A DNA stretch of 64,000 bases from an uncultured Cohaesibacter sp. (GCF_963682185.1 NZ_OY821667.1:3051501-3115500), one strand, 5' to 3'; counted from the stretch's first letter, positions 17,686 through 27,422 are shown. Program-made: numbers and translations. Notes: generated from the sequence alone by a model not told the origin.

Positions 17686-18660
17686 TTAGGCCCTGCGGTT
17701 GGCTTCATATTGCCCACCGGGCCGATAGGACCAGAGATAAGAGGGGATAACGGCTTCGATAGCCAGTGGCGTGATGCCAATCCCCTCAAAGGTCCGGTGC
17801 TCCAGATTGGCCTGCTCGGAAACCACATTGTCGCTCTTGAGCAATGTCACCTGATCCCGCGTCAAGGCTGGTTTCATGGGCAGTTTCTCGAAAAACCACC
17901 CCATGGTCGAAGCCATCCAGAAAGGCAAGGGCAGCAACAGCCGTTTACGGTGAATTTCATCCAGTGCCATGGCGAGAAGCTGCTTGAAGCTTTTGATTTC
18001 CGGCCCACCCAGCTCATAGGTCGCGCCTGCGTCAAGATCTCCCTTGACCCCTAGCGCGATCACCTGAGCCACATCGCCCACGAAGGCGGGCTGGAACTGA
18101 GTGTCTCCGCCACCCACAAGAGGCAGGAAGGGCGACAGCTTCGCCATGGAAGCGAACTTGTTGAAGAAGTCATCTTCCGGGCCGAACAACAGCGATGGGC
18201 GAACGATAATGGCGTCTGGCAGGGCGCTGAGCACCGCCTTCTCGCCCTTTGCCTTGCTGCTGGCATAGGCGGAGGGCGAATTGATATCAGCCCCGATCGC
18301 GGAAATCTGCACCATGCGATCGATGCCAGCCTTTGCGGTCTCCTCGGCAATCACCTTGGCACCAAGATGGTGCAGCCCGTCAAAGGTGGCCTTGCCCGAT
18401 TCATAGAGAATCCCGACCAGATTGACGACAGCGTCACAGCCCTCAATCGCGTGCGCCACAGAAGCCGGGTCGCGCAAATTGGCCTGTATCGGCATGATTT
18501 GTCCAACGGTGCCCAGCGGCTGGAGAAAGCCGGCGAGGTCTGGGCGACGGACCGCGACCCGAATGCGATAACCCTCATTGGCCAGCGCCCGCACCACATG
18601 ACGCCCCAAAAACCCTGAGCCACCAAAAACTGTAACAATTTTTCCTGCCTGACTGTCCAT
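17686..18660 (-). CDS. Complex I NDUFA9-like NAD(P)-binding protein (atypical SDR)
   Basis: The frame is open to 18714, but ATG 18660 has AGGAGA upstream and directly precedes the nucleotide-binding motif, so the product is 324 residues. The GGSGFLGRHVVRALANEGY motif binds NAD(P)(H). The sequence QPAFVGDVAQVIALGV and GPEIKSFKQLLAMAL are typical of the NDUFA9 branch of extended/atypical SDRs, which in mitochondria is an accessory subunit of respiratory complex I and in bacteria is often called NAD-dependent epimerase/dehydratase. Whether it associates with complex I here is unknown. It is convergent with the GH20 gene. Confidence 0.9.
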   Translation of the reverse strand: MDSQAGKIVTVFGGSGFLGRHVVRALANEGYRIRVAVRRPDLAGFLQPLGTVGQIMPIQANLRDPASVAHAIEGCDAVVNLVGILYESGKATFDGLHHLGAKVIAEETAKAGIDRMVQISAIGADINSPSAYASSKAKGEKAVLSALPDAIIVRPSLLFGPEDDFFNKFASMAKLSPFLPLVGGGDTQFQPAFVGDVAQVIALGVKGDLDAGATYELGGPEIKSFKQLLAMALDEIHRKRLLLPLPFWMASTMGWFFEKLPMKPALTRDQVTLLKSDNVVSEQANLEHRTFEGIGITPLAIEAVIPSYLWSYRPGGQYEANRRA

Positions 18661-18958
18661 GGTGCTTTCTCCTGATCTGGGTTTTATACGCAAGCGAATG
18701 GGAACCCTACCCATTCTTCGAAAGGAATTTGCTGCAACCTACTCTGTTTGTATACGAAAATCCACGCACATACATCTGGGCATAAGTCGACATCTGTGAT
18801 TTTCCCCGCGCGAATGGGGGGCAAGATCAGCATCTGATCGAACTTTTTCACCGTTCCAAAAGAAAATAAACAGGAATGATGTGAATTGTGCATTTTTTCA
18901 AAATCTATGCGTTGACAATAGCATGCAGGAGCCGTAAATACCCCCTCACACCTTAAGT

Positions 18959-19045
18959 GCCCAGGTGGCGGAACTGGTAGACGCGCTAGCTTCAGGTGCT
19001 AGTTTCTGTATGGAAGTGGAGGTTCGAGTCCTCTCCTGGGCACCA
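18959..19045 (+). tRNA. tRNA-Leu (CAG)
   Basis: The gene folds as a class II tRNA. The acceptor stem GCCCAGG pairs with CCTGGGC, the D-arm contains GGCGGAACTGGTAGACGC, the anticodon stem CTAGC/GCTAG encloses loop TTCAGGT (anticodon CAG), an extended variable arm follows, then the T-arm GGTTCGAGTCC. CCA is encoded at 19043-19045. An integrase gene begins 175 bp downstream, so the 3' half is a probable attachment site. Confidence 0.97.
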
Positions 19046-19219
19046 TTTACTCTTCCCACAAAATCCGAGTGAGTTTGAAAAGCCTTGAATTGTCTGGTAT
19101 TTTTAAAGCCATTCAATCCACGGGCGTCTTGTCATATCCAGCTATATCCAACCCAAACAGGGGTAACTTTCGGGGTAACTGCAACAAGATTGGGCGTTCC
19201 TGAATGGGAGTTACCCCAA

Positions 19220-20446
19220 ATGGCGCTTTCAAACTCTGCGATCAAGAATGCCAAGCCTAAAGAAAAGCCTTACAAACTCTTTGATGGAAAAGGGCTATTC
19301 CTTTTAGTCAATCCTAATGGTCGGAAATGGTGGAGGCATAAATATGCTTTCGATGGCAAAGAAAAACTATTGTCATTTGGCACCTATCCGGAAGTTAGCC
19401 TTAAGGAGGCGCGGGCTAAGCGGGAAGATGCAAGAAAGCTCTTGGCAAGTCGGCAAGATCCGTCAATGAGGCGAAAACAGGAAAGTTTGCAAAGAACTCT
19501 CGCTAATGCTCAAACCTTCTCGTCGGTGGCGCAGGAATTAATCGAGAAGAGAGAAAGGGAAGGCATTTCGGAGGCTACGCATAAGAAGATGCTTTGGTTT
19601 GCCAGTAAACTCGAAGATGCTATTGGTAGTCGTCCTGTCAGCGAGATTTTGCCTCTTGAAATACTGCAAATTTTGCGTGTGATCGAATCGAGAGGCAATT
19701 TAGAAACCGCAAAGCGCGTTAGGGCTTTTGCTTCCCGGGTATTTCGTTATGCAATAATAACTGGGCGCGCCAAAGTAAACCCGGCATCAGATTTGGCAGA
19801 AGCCATTACATCACCGACAGTCAAGCATTATTCCGCAATTATTGACCCTGCAGAGTTGGGCGGGCTATTGAGAGCAATAGATGGGTTTGATGGTGCTCTT
19901 ATAACTAAACTTGCTTTGCAGCTAACTCCTCACGTTTTTGTACGTCCGGGAGAGCTCAGGCAAGCTGAGTGGAGCGAGATCGATCAGGAAGCAGCAGTTT
20001 GGCGTATTCCGGCTGCAAAGATGAAAATGCGCAGTGAGCACATTGTACCGCTTTCGCGCCAGTCACGACTAATCATCAAGTCAGTGCAAGCTATTTCGTC
20101 CAGTAGTAATTATCTTTTCCCCTCAACTCGTACGAATGCAAGGCCCATGTCTGAGAATACTATAAATGCCGCCTTGCGGCGAATGGGCTTTACCAAAGCA
20201 GAGATGACCGCTCATGGCTTTCGAAGTTCTGCCAGTACTTTACTCAATGAATCAGGTAAATGGTCTTCTGATGCCATTGAGAGGGCTTTGGCACATAAGG
20301 ACAGCAACACCATTCGTGGGATTTATCACCGAGGCGCTCATTGGCAAGAGCGTGTTGAAATGGCGCAATGGTGGTCAGATTATCTTGATGCTTTGAGAGA
20401 AGGCCGCAAGATGCTGCCGTTTAGTGCTCACAGCGACACATATTAG
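19220..20446 (+). CDS. int: Site-specific tyrosine recombinase (P4-type integrase) of the island
   Basis: ATG 19220 starts the conserved DUF4102 arm-binding domain (MALSNSAIKNAKPKEKPYKL), so the product is 408 residues; the open frame upstream of this is not conserved-looking. The catalytic domain shows the first Arg in RPGELRQAEWSEID, His-x-x-Arg in HGFRSSASTLLNESG, and the nucleophilic Tyr in IRGIYHRGAHWQERVEMAQWWSDYL. All catalytic residues appear present. It lies directly 3' of tRNA-Leu(CAG) and reads away from it, the usual layout for genomic islands and integrative conjugative elements integrated at tRNA genes. It is codon-wise plainer and more AT-rich than the core genes to its left. 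Confidence 0.94.
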   Translation: MALSNSAIKNAKPKEKPYKLFDGKGLFLLVNPNGRKWWRHKYAFDGKEKLLSFGTYPEVSLKEARAKREDARKLLASRQDPSMRRKQESLQRTLANAQTFSSVAQELIEKREREGISEATHKKMLWFASKLEDAIGSRPVSEILPLEILQILRVIESRGNLETAKRVRAFASRVFRYAIITGRAKVNPASDLAEAITSPTVKHYSAIIDPAELGGLLRAIDGFDGALITKLALQLTPHVFVRPGELRQAEWSEIDQEAAVWRIPAAKMKMRSEHIVPLSRQSRLIIKSVQAISSSSNYLFPSTRTNARPMSENTINAALRRMGFTKAEMTAHGFRSSASTLLNESGKWSSDAIERALAHKDSNTIRGIYHRGAHWQERVEMAQWWSDYLDALREGRKMLPFSAHSDTY

Positions 20447-20547
20447 AATGTGCTCCAGCTTCCGCGAATGCCCCTCCTGAACTAAGCGATAAACTTATAA
20501 ACGGGTTCGCTGATTTGATTCAATTGTCTTTGTAAAGGAGGACTTTG

Positions 20548-20610
20548 ATGAGAGGTCGCTTTGAAACTGCGGACTTCGAATAGGCGGTCATTGTACTGCT
20601 TTCGTCAATC
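20548..20610 (+). pseudogene. Remnant N-terminus of an IS5-family transposase
   Basis: A strong AAAGGAGG precedes ATG 20548. Translation gives MRGRFETADFE, then a TAG where these transposases have Trp, then AVIVLLSS in the same frame, resembling the common IS5-family start MRGRF-x-DFEW-x-VI-x-PLL. The resemblance then fades. It is a short decayed fragment; the family call rests on about 18 residues. Confidence 0.45.
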
Positions 20611-20719
20611 TTTTCGATTTAGCTAGGCCCGTAAATGGGGGGAGAAGCAAGATTTTATAATATTCTATAAACAATTAGCCGCAGCCTATTTCTTATTGCG
20701 ATACAGAGAGGGTTGGCAT

Positions 20720-20885
20720 TGACGTGCTTCCCTTTGTGTACCCGTTTAAAAGTTAGCTCTGTTCCAGTTTTGATCCCGTCTGCATCTGGTTGCAAACTTA
20801 ATTGGGGTTACTCCATCCAGGGCTTTATGGGGTCTGTTGGTGTTGCAGTGCTGCCTCCATTTCTCGAGTAGAATCTGCGCTTCTC
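20720..20885 (-). pseudogene. IS3-family transposase 3' fragment with IS end (left copy)
   Basis: On the minus strand the last 50 or so codons of an IS3-type OrfB are readable: EAQILLEKWRQHCNTNRPHK, then ALDGVTPIKFATRCRRDQNW, ending NRANF and a stop at 20757-20755. Beyond the stop lies the element tip TGACGTGCTTCCCTTTGTGT read inward from 20720. A copy in the opposite orientation lies near 62,454. The two protein tails differ at 9 of 41 aligned positions, so they are related but old or independent insertions. No catalytic DDE domain remains. Confidence 0.75.
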
Positions 20886-21497
20886 TCAGGCTGTAGATGA
20901 TCCGGCAAGGTTCAAGAGCTCTCGAACTGTTGGTGCCCATTTTAGGCTCACTCCGCGGGCTGCAACCAATAGTGATGAACACTACTTTTACGCTATATCC
21001 CTCTAAGCTGCGAGACTTAGGTGAAGCAGTACTATAAAGGAGCTTACTTGCCACCCTGTTGTTAGCACTTAGAAATCCCTGAAACGGCTCACCCGCGCAT
21101 TGCTTGATCGTCTGACACATATCACGTCAACATTCTGGAAATGAATGGTGAGAGCTATTGTCTTGCTCAGGGTAAGGCGCCAAAAGCCGAATAAAACCCA
21201 TCAAAAGATCTCATGCAAAAGGCATCGTGGATGAATGTGTTGGGAATTGCTCAACTCTCACGGAAGTTCATCGATTGAGTGCTGACCAGTGTCATAAAAC
21301 TCGGTTCCAATTCGAGGGCGTTCCAAGGAGACGTCAGTTTGAAAGTGGCGTCATTACAAATCGGCCAGCGCGAGGGGCACCTGAGAAAGCAATAGACTCT
21401 GACATGCACGATCTTCTGCACAGAACCCAGAAAAGCAAAAAGACGCCCCAGGCGCCTTTCCACATTTGCTAAGTCAATAGTCTTGCCAAGACGCTTC

Positions 21498-22895
21498 CTA
21501 AAGCCCGAGTGCTCTGTCCAGCAAAAAGATTGCATTCACGCCAACGGCCCATCCGTCATCAGCTGTTGCTGTTGAGGTTGGATTCATAGCTTTATTAGCA
21601 TTCCATGTATACATAGCCCATGGCTGAAGGATGGTGTTGCCTGCCAGGACCAGGTTGGCGTCTACGCCAGCAGAAAATTCATCCTGAGAGCCAACATTGG
21701 CATAAGAGGCATAGTCATCAGACAGATGGTTCCAGATAAATTTGGCAGAATAGCTATCGAATGGACGATCGTGGAACAGCCCCTGAAAGATCACGCCTGC
21801 ATCCAGTTCGCTGTTTACAGCGTCCCCTTCGCCAAAGTCGGCAAACAAGCTGCTGTAAAGAGCAATGGATGTTGCCGTCGGCTCATCGCTCTGGCGCCAG
21901 ATCGTCTGTTTGGCACCTAGGTAAATACCTGTCATGCTGTCATAGACTTCCGGGGTCTTCGGGCTCGAAAAGTCGGTGTCATTGTAATAAATCATGGCCT
22001 CCAAATGGGTCGGGTAAAGATCTGTTTGGAGGGTAGTGTCATAACTAACACTCGCCAGGAACAAGTTATAATTGGTCTCAACCTCTTCCCCGTTTGGAAG
22101 GGTGACTTTGCCGTCCCAGCCTTCCCAGCCATGTGAGAATGGAAAATTCAGGTTGGTGCGGTAGTAACCGGCCTGAGCTGTAACCTCGGGCGTCAGCTTA
22201 TAGGCGACACGTGCGCCATAGTTGCCAAACGGTGGTGGATTGATACCGTTATAGAACTGGGTCACACTGTTTTGACAGAGGAATGGCGTGTTGCACACCG
22301 GTGTGCCGAAATGACTGGACGCGTTGTCGACACCAACCTCGAAATCAAATCGCTCATCAAACAGTTTCTGTTCAAATGTCAATTTTGTGAGGCGCTCATC
22401 GGTCGGCGCAAACGGGGCAGCATGCCCGATGATGCTATCACCAACAGCGTTTGCGAATGCCTCGGACCCATGTGTCCACATGTTATACTGTCCCATAACA
22501 TGGAACGAGGAGCCCTTGAAACCGAGCATCTTTTCCAGATCAAGATCTGCACCATAGGAAACTGTTGTAACCCGTTCGGTTTTGCCCTTCACCAGTCCCA
22601 GAGAAGGGTTGGTCATGAAGTTGTTGCTGATAACAAGAACAGGCTTGATGCCTTTTTCATGCAGCTTCTCACCAACAGATGAGAGAGGACCTGGCACGCC
22701 GGGTCCATTTATATAGTCGATTACACTAGAAACAAAACCGCCCGAATCTTCACTATTGCTGTCTGGTGCCGACTGCGCAAAGGACGTGCTACACAGCAGG
22801 ACAGAGCTGACCACTGCAATTGTCGTGCTGCGAACCGCCGTCCCAAAGACACTTATATGCTCCAAGCTCGTGGTCTGATCTTCATTTTTGTTCAT
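21498..22895 (-). CDS. OprB-type carbohydrate-selective porin family protein
   Basis: ATG 22895 follows a strong AAAGGAGGAG and is preferred to the longer frame. The 465-residue product has an N-terminal extension, a hydrophobic signal near residues 22-40 (cleavage around SFAQ) and then alternating beta-strand sequence to the C-terminus. Motifs such as GKLHEKGIKPVL-type start (here GEKLHEKGIKPVLVISNNFM), SSHFGTPVC and a repeated pattern of aromatic strands with a C-terminal VGVNAIFLLDRALGL fit OprB porins of the outer membrane. OprB proteins pass sugars and other small hydrophilic substrates. Its position beside the keto-acid cluster suggests it may admit that cluster's substrate. Confidence 0.82.
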   Translation of the reverse strand: MNKNEDQTTSLEHISVFGTAVRSTTIAVVSSVLLCSTSFAQSAPDSNSEDSGGFVSSVIDYINGPGVPGPLSSVGEKLHEKGIKPVLVISNNFMTNPSLGLVKGKTERVTTVSYGADLDLEKMLGFKGSSFHVMGQYNMWTHGSEAFANAVGDSIIGHAAPFAPTDERLTKLTFEQKLFDERFDFEVGVDNASSHFGTPVCNTPFLCQNSVTQFYNGINPPPFGNYGARVAYKLTPEVTAQAGYYRTNLNFPFSHGWEGWDGKVTLPNGEEVETNYNLFLASVSYDTTLQTDLYPTHLEAMIYYNDTDFSSPKTPEVYDSMTGIYLGAKQTIWRQSDEPTATSIALYSSLFADFGEGDAVNSELDAGVIFQGLFHDRPFDSYSAKFIWNHLSDDYASYANVGSQDEFSAGVDANLVLAGNTILQPWAMYTWNANKAMNPTSTATADDGWAVGVNAIFLLDRALGL

Positions 22896-23529
22896 CCCAG
22901 GCTCCTCCTTTAGAAATACTCCCAACAGCCCATTTTTAGACTGCCCCAAAATAGAGCTAGCATCGCTTTCGAAGAGGGTGAAATTCTAAACAAACAAAGG
23001 CTTATGCCTATTCCGCATAACAAGACTATTGTCAGTGTCGTTTCTTGCCTGAAAGCCGTTCTTCTACACACGTTGAAGATGAACATGTCCGCCAGCAGGA
23101 CTGCATGCGGTTTCGCAGTCTGCCCGGTCCGTGTCATTTCTCCCAGATGGGTGTCGTTGCATTGATGATCCGGAGCGCAGGGCAGGGCGCAGGACGTTCC
23201 TTTTCCGAATAACCTTTATTCAGAAAAAGAATTTCCCATTTTCGAGCAACAACTCGAGAATATCTTCCGTCAACAGAGCCACTTGCATGAGCATACCAAC
23301 GATCGGCACTGTGATAGCTGACAAGGTTCACCGGAATTTGCTTGGATCTGGACGTCACACGCCACCACGGAAATGACGTTTAAAGGCCAGTGCTCTTGGT
23401 CTCGCTACGTGAACGCAGAATTTCTGTTCTATCCGATTGAAACCCATGCCTACTCATACCCCAGTGCCCAAGTGACAAGCGACTGCTGTTGATCAGCACT
23501 AAACACATCAATATTTCCAGAGGATCATT
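22896..23529. other. Divergent intergenic region, porin and thiolase genes
   Basis: This 634-bp region between divergent genes should hold both promoters. The reading frames inside it have no recognisable protein. No repeat or RNA gene was seen. Confidence 0.5.
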
Positions 23530-24705
23530 ATGTCGGGAATCGTTATCGCAGCAGCTGCGCGCACAGCAATCGGAAACTTCAATGGAGGGCTTGCCAGAGT
23601 TCCGGCTCACGAGCTTGGGGCAACAGTCATCAAGGCCTTGGTCGCACGCGCCGACCTTCAGCCAGCCGACATCGAAGACGTCATTCTCGGTCAGGTGCTT
23701 ACCGGAGCACAGGGGCAGAATCCTGCTCGCCAGGCCGTGATTGAAGCAGGGTTGCCAATAGAAACAACCGCGCTGAACATCAATCAGGTATGTGGCTCCG
23801 GTCTTCGCGCCGTTGCCCTAGGTATGCAGTCGATCAAATGCGGTGATGCGAATATTGTGATTGCCGGTGGTCAGGAAAATATGAGCCTTGCACCGCACGC
23901 AGTTTTCATACGCAGCGGCGTCAAGATGGGCCCATCAACAATGACGGATACCATGATCAACGATGGTCTGTGGGATGCCTTCAATGACTACCATATGGGG
24001 CAAACCGCAGAAAATGTGGCTGCAAAATATGGCATTACGCGTGCAATGCAGGATGAACTAGCCGCATCTTCCCAGAGCAAAGCAACCGCTGCGCGTGAGG
24101 CTGGCAAATTTGATCAGGAAATCATTCCGGTAACCTTTAAGACCCGCAAGGGCGACGTTACCATCGGGACTGATGAATTCATTCGACCGGAAACGACCGT
24201 TGAAAAGCTTTCAGGCCTTCGCCCCGCCTTTTCTAAAGACGGCACGGTTACCGCGGGCAACGCATCTGGAATTAACGACGGAGCGGCTGCGGTCGTGATG
24301 ATGAGCGCTGAAGAAGCGACAAAACGCAATATCAGGCCCTTGGCTAAGGTCGTTTCTTGGGCAACTGCCGGTGTTGATCCTGCACTTATGGGGACAGGAC
24401 CAATCCCTTCTTCCCAAAAAGCCTTAAGCAAAGCAGGCTGGAGTGTAGACGATCTGGATCTGATTGAAGCCAACGAGGCCTTCGCAGCACAGGCTGTTGC
24501 CGTAAATAATGAAATGGGCTGGGACACATCGATCGTCAATGTGAATGGTGGTGCGATTGCTCTGGGCCACCCGATTGGTGCATCCGGTGCGCGAATCTTT
24601 GTAACACTGCTTCACGAAATGGCGCGTCGCGATGCTAAAAAAGGTCTGGCAACCCTATGCATTGGCGGTGGCATGGGTATGGCTGTATGTGTTGAGCGGG
24701 AATAG
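23530..24705 (+). CDS. Acetyl-CoA C-acetyltransferase (acetoacetyl-CoA thiolase)
   Basis: This 391-residue thiolase interconverts acetoacetyl-CoA and two acetyl-CoA. Nucleophilic Cys88 lies in NQVCGSGLRA; GHPIGASGAR holds the catalytic His and TLCIGGGMGMA the second Cys. The Met-rich loop after VAGGQENMSLAPH is typical of biosynthetic-type (PhaA/AtoB) thiolases specific for short chains. The ATG is preceded by AGAGGATC. It reads toward a LysR gene and is separated from the main keto-acid operon by that gene, but acetoacetyl-CoA would be the end product of that operon. Confidence 0.94.
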   Translation: MSGIVIAAAARTAIGNFNGGLARVPAHELGATVIKALVARADLQPADIEDVILGQVLTGAQGQNPARQAVIEAGLPIETTALNINQVCGSGLRAVALGMQSIKCGDANIVIAGGQENMSLAPHAVFIRSGVKMGPSTMTDTMINDGLWDAFNDYHMGQTAENVAAKYGITRAMQDELAASSQSKATAAREAGKFDQEIIPVTFKTRKGDVTIGTDEFIRPETTVEKLSGLRPAFSKDGTVTAGNASGINDGAAAVVMMSAEEATKRNIRPLAKVVSWATAGVDPALMGTGPIPSSQKALSKAGWSVDDLDLIEANEAFAAQAVAVNNEMGWDTSIVNVNGGAIALGHPIGASGARIFVTLLHEMARRDAKKGLATLCIGGGMGMAVCVERE

Positions 24706-24748
24706 CCTAAGGCTAACCCCGTCTCTTTTTCCTGATTGAAGCTTGACC

Positions 24749-24783
24749 ATATCCCTGTCATTTCCTCTCGATGGCAGGGATAT
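24749..24783. terminator. Stem-loop between convergent thiolase and LysR genes
   Basis: ATATCCCTGTCA pairs with TGGCAGGGATAT with one G-T pair and an 11-base loop. No T-run follows, so it is a weak or bidirectional terminator candidate. Confidence 0.5.
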
Positions 24784-25691
24784 TAGAATCCGGCATGATC
24801 CTTCAGAAAGGCATCCAGTTCATCTATGAAAAGAGAAATGCTGGGGTTTCTGTTTTTAGGGTCCCAGATGAGTTCGACATTAAACTGGCAGTCCGACTCG
24901 GCAACACGAAGAAATGTTGAATTTTTACCGAGCAGATGGGTTTGATGCTTGGGAAGAATGACCACTGCGTTTGTACTCAGTTCCAGATTGAAGCAACAGG
25001 TTGACAAGTTGGGACTAACTACTTCCGGCCCATAGGAAACGCCATATCGTTCCAGAAAATAGCTGTTGCACTCTCCCGAAAGCGGAGAAACCGCCTTGTC
25101 AACACCAATGATCGGATAGTCGGCTGCATCGGTGATTGAGACCTGCGCTTTTTTGGTCAGGGGATGATCCTTGTGCACCGCGAGGCACAAGGGATCTTTG
25201 AACAGCTCGATATGCTTGAATTGTTTGTCATTTATCTGGTGATCAGGCCTGATGAGAAAAGCCAGATCACACTCGTGACGATCAAGCGCGTCCGGGATTG
25301 TATCAAGATGAGTATCGCAGCAATTGATTTCTACCGCTTCATGATGCTTGCGGAAACGAACAAGAAAGTCCGTAAAGAACTCACGTGTTGCAGCGCCGAG
25401 GAACATGATCGATAGCGAGCTCTGACTTTTGCCCAGAGCCTCCTGAATGACGTGAAAAGTCGCTTCATACTGGACAACTATTTTTTCGGCTTCTTCAGCC
25501 AGAAGCTGTCCGGTCGGTGTCAACTCAACCTGATGAGTATTCCGATTGAGAAGCTTGGCATCGAATTGCTCTTCCAGATATTTCAGATGTCGACTGAGTA
25601 CTGGCTGCGTCATGCCCAACTGTTCCGCCGCTCGACTGAAATTGAGCAGCTTGGACAAAACCAAATATTCCCGAAACAAGCGAATTTCCAT
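24783..25691 (-). CDS. LysR family transcriptional regulator
   Basis: The product is 302 residues from ATG 25691 (MEIRLFREYLVLSKLLNFSR), chosen because it starts the conserved winged helix; the frame opens four codons earlier. The helix-turn-helix is FSRAAEQLGMTQPVLSRHLKYLEEQ. The C-terminal two-lobed effector domain follows with usual length. It sits between the thiolase gene and the keto-acid cleavage operon, divergent to the latter, and is the likely regulator of that operon. The effector is unknown. Confidence 0.92.
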   Translation of the reverse strand: MEIRLFREYLVLSKLLNFSRAAEQLGMTQPVLSRHLKYLEEQFDAKLLNRNTHQVELTPTGQLLAEEAEKIVVQYEATFHVIQEALGKSQSSLSIMFLGAATREFFTDFLVRFRKHHEAVEINCCDTHLDTIPDALDRHECDLAFLIRPDHQINDKQFKHIELFKDPLCLAVHKDHPLTKKAQVSITDAADYPIIGVDKAVSPLSGECNSYFLERYGVSYGPEVVSPNLSTCCFNLELSTNAVVILPKHQTHLLGKNSTFLRVAESDCQFNVELIWDPKNRNPSISLFIDELDAFLKDHAGF

Positions 25692-26576
25692 GTAGCCTCC
25701 CAAACATTTCGCTGATTTATATTGACTGATTTTGATGAGCTTAAAGAAACGCGCACGTCATTGATCTTGTTGTGTCGCCAGTTTTGGCCCCGAAAAACCA
25801 TCCTCAACGACTTGCGTTTCTTGTCGGTTTCCTCCCATTTCTTTCATTTTATAATTGTTCACGCCAACGAGACAAAGTGTGCCCGGAATGAGCCTGCGAC
25901 AAACCAATGGAAACAGAGAAGCGAAAAATTATAAACCTACTCGTACGGTTTAGTGCAAGTCTTGTATGAGCGCAAACACTGTTACAGACTTTCTCCCTAA
26001 AGGCAGCCGCTCTTCAAGCCCGGGCACCCGAGAGATGGTCCCGCATATTGACTGCCAATTGTTTCTTCAAACGGAAAAAATGAAATTTTCCATCGGGTGG
26101 ATAAGGCAAATTCATTTTGACGAAAATGCATTACCCGATACTCGTGTAGGTCTCCGGAATGACGAAAATAGCAAAAAGCTTATGTTTTTAATGCTCAAAG
26201 GTTATGCGGGCAACAAATAATTCAAATACCAAAAAAGAATTACCACTATTGAATGAAGCAATTTATGCTCTTTAACAACAGCACCAGTAGTTGGTGGTAA
26301 ATCTTGAATTTGCCTCAGGATAGTAAAATCCCAAGCCTGTGGAAATACAGATCGAGGCAATATTCAAGATCAGGAGGAGCACAAATCTAAAAGGCTATTT
26401 GTATAAATATAACGTGCGCTATTGAATAGATTTCATTGTGCGCGATCGGTATTTCTATGCCTTTCTTCTTCCTTCAATTTACCACCTGAATTGCGCTGCT
26501 CCGGATCGGTCAATTACTGCGTCCAGTTTTTGACCTGATCATTTCGATTTGCCCTTAACAACAACGAGCTAGCCAA
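25692..26576. other. Long AT-rich regulatory region upstream of the keto-acid operon
   Basis: This 885-bp divergent region has no convincing gene (an 84-codon frame at 25966-26220 has no recognised relative). It contains a long dyad at 26301-26370, listed separately, and low GC content compared with the flanking genes. It should hold the LysR promoter and the operon promoter. Confidence 0.5.
26301..26370. promoter_or_regulatory. Long interrupted dyad upstream of the beta-keto acid cleavage gene
   Basis: ATCTTGAATTTGCCTC (26301-26316) is mirrored by GAGGCAATATTCAAGAT (26354-26370) with a single inserted base. The 37 bases between are unpaired. CAGGAGGAGCAC follows at once, a perfect Shine-Dalgarno sequence with no start codon at usable distance. 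It may be an RNA fold or a regulator site; purpose not known. Confidence 0.5.
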
Positions 26577-27422
26577 ATGAGCCTAGAAAATAAAACTATC
26601 ATTTCAGCAGCACTGACCGGAGCATTGACTCCGAAGAGCGCCAACGAGAACATTCCGCTTACACCGGAAGAGATCGCCAAGGATGCCTATGCTTGTTGGA
26701 AAGCTGGCGCTGCCGTCGTTCATCTTCACATGCGCGACGATGAAGGCATGGGGACGATGGATCCGGCCAAATTTGCCGAAACCATCAAGCGGATCCGCGC
26801 CTATGAAGACTGCGATGTGATCATCAACTGCACCACTTCAGGCGATCATCGTGCGACGGACGCCCAGCGTATGGAGCATATCAAGACACTCAAGGAAATC
26901 GAAATCGGTTCCTATGATGCCGGTTCCTTCAACTGGATGCCGGGTGGCGTTTTCATGAACTCTCCCAAGTTCCTCGGCGAGCTTGGCGAAACGATGATCG
27001 CAAGTAACGTCAAGCCTGAAGTTGAAATTTTCGACACCGGCATGCTTGGTGTTGCCGACTATTTCGTAAAAGAAGGCAAACTGAAAACCCCAACCCATTT
27101 CCAAATCTGTCTTGGTGTTGTCGGCGCCATGCCCGCAACAGTTGATAGTCTGATGTATCTGTACTCCAAATTGCCAAAAGACTGCACCTGGTCAGCTTTC
27201 GGTATCGGCCGTGGTCACCTGCCAATCCTGTTTGCGACACTTGCTCTTGGTGGTCATGTCCGTGTCGGCCTTGAAGACAATATTTATTTCTCCAAAGGCG
27301 TCAAGGCGACCAACACACAGCTGGTGACCCGCGCAGCTGACGCGATCAGGGTGTTCGGCAATGAGCCGGCCACGTCCTCTGAAGCCCGCGAAATCCTGAA
27401 GCTTCCTCCGCTTCAAAGGTGA
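26577..27422 (+). CDS. Beta-keto acid cleavage enzyme (BKACE, formerly DUF849)
   Basis: The 281-residue enzyme belongs to the Zn-dependent TIM-barrel family that condenses a beta-keto acid with acetyl-CoA to give acetoacetate and a new acyl-CoA. The Zn ligands are visible: His49 and His51 in VVHLHMRD and Glu233 in RVGLEDNIYF, with Arg229 and Asp234 matching the catalytic Arg and Asp of 3-keto-5-aminohexanoate cleavage enzyme. Specificity cannot be read off. Known members act on 3-keto-5-aminohexanoate, 3-dehydrocarnitine and triacetate. The operon continues with a thiolase and a CoA transferase that would handle the acetoacetate, which supports a catabolic role. Confidence 0.95.
   Translation: MSLENKTIISAALTGALTPKSANENIPLTPEEIAKDAYACWKAGAAVVHLHMRDDEGMGTMDPAKFAETIKRIRAYEDCDVIINCTTSGDHRATDAQRMEHIKTLKEIEIGSYDAGSFNWMPGGVFMNSPKFLGELGETMIASNVKPEVEIFDTGMLGVADYFVKEGKLKTPTHFQICLGVVGAMPATVDSLMYLYSKLPKDCTWSAFGIGRGHLPILFATLALGGHVRVGLEDNIYFSKGVKATNTQLVTRAADAIRVFGNEPATSSEAREILKLPPLQR

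Larger units (their letters stand above)
20447..21497. other. Decayed DNA between integrase and porin gene
   Basis: About 1 kb has no intact gene. It holds a short IS5-type transposase remnant (20548-20610) and an IS3-type 3' end (20720-20885), both listed separately. The rest, 20886-21497, shows no recognisable protein or RNA; the short reading frames there have no family resemblance. Confidence 0.6.

Noticed and set aside
21227-21472. An 81-codon frame between the IS3 remnant and the porin gene
   Set aside because: No recognisable domain and overlapping frames on the other strand; regarded as decayed DNA.
25966-26220. An 84-codon frame in the LysR/BKACE spacer
   Set aside because: No family resemblance and no ribosome-binding site of note; AT-rich DNA of this length yields such frames by chance.
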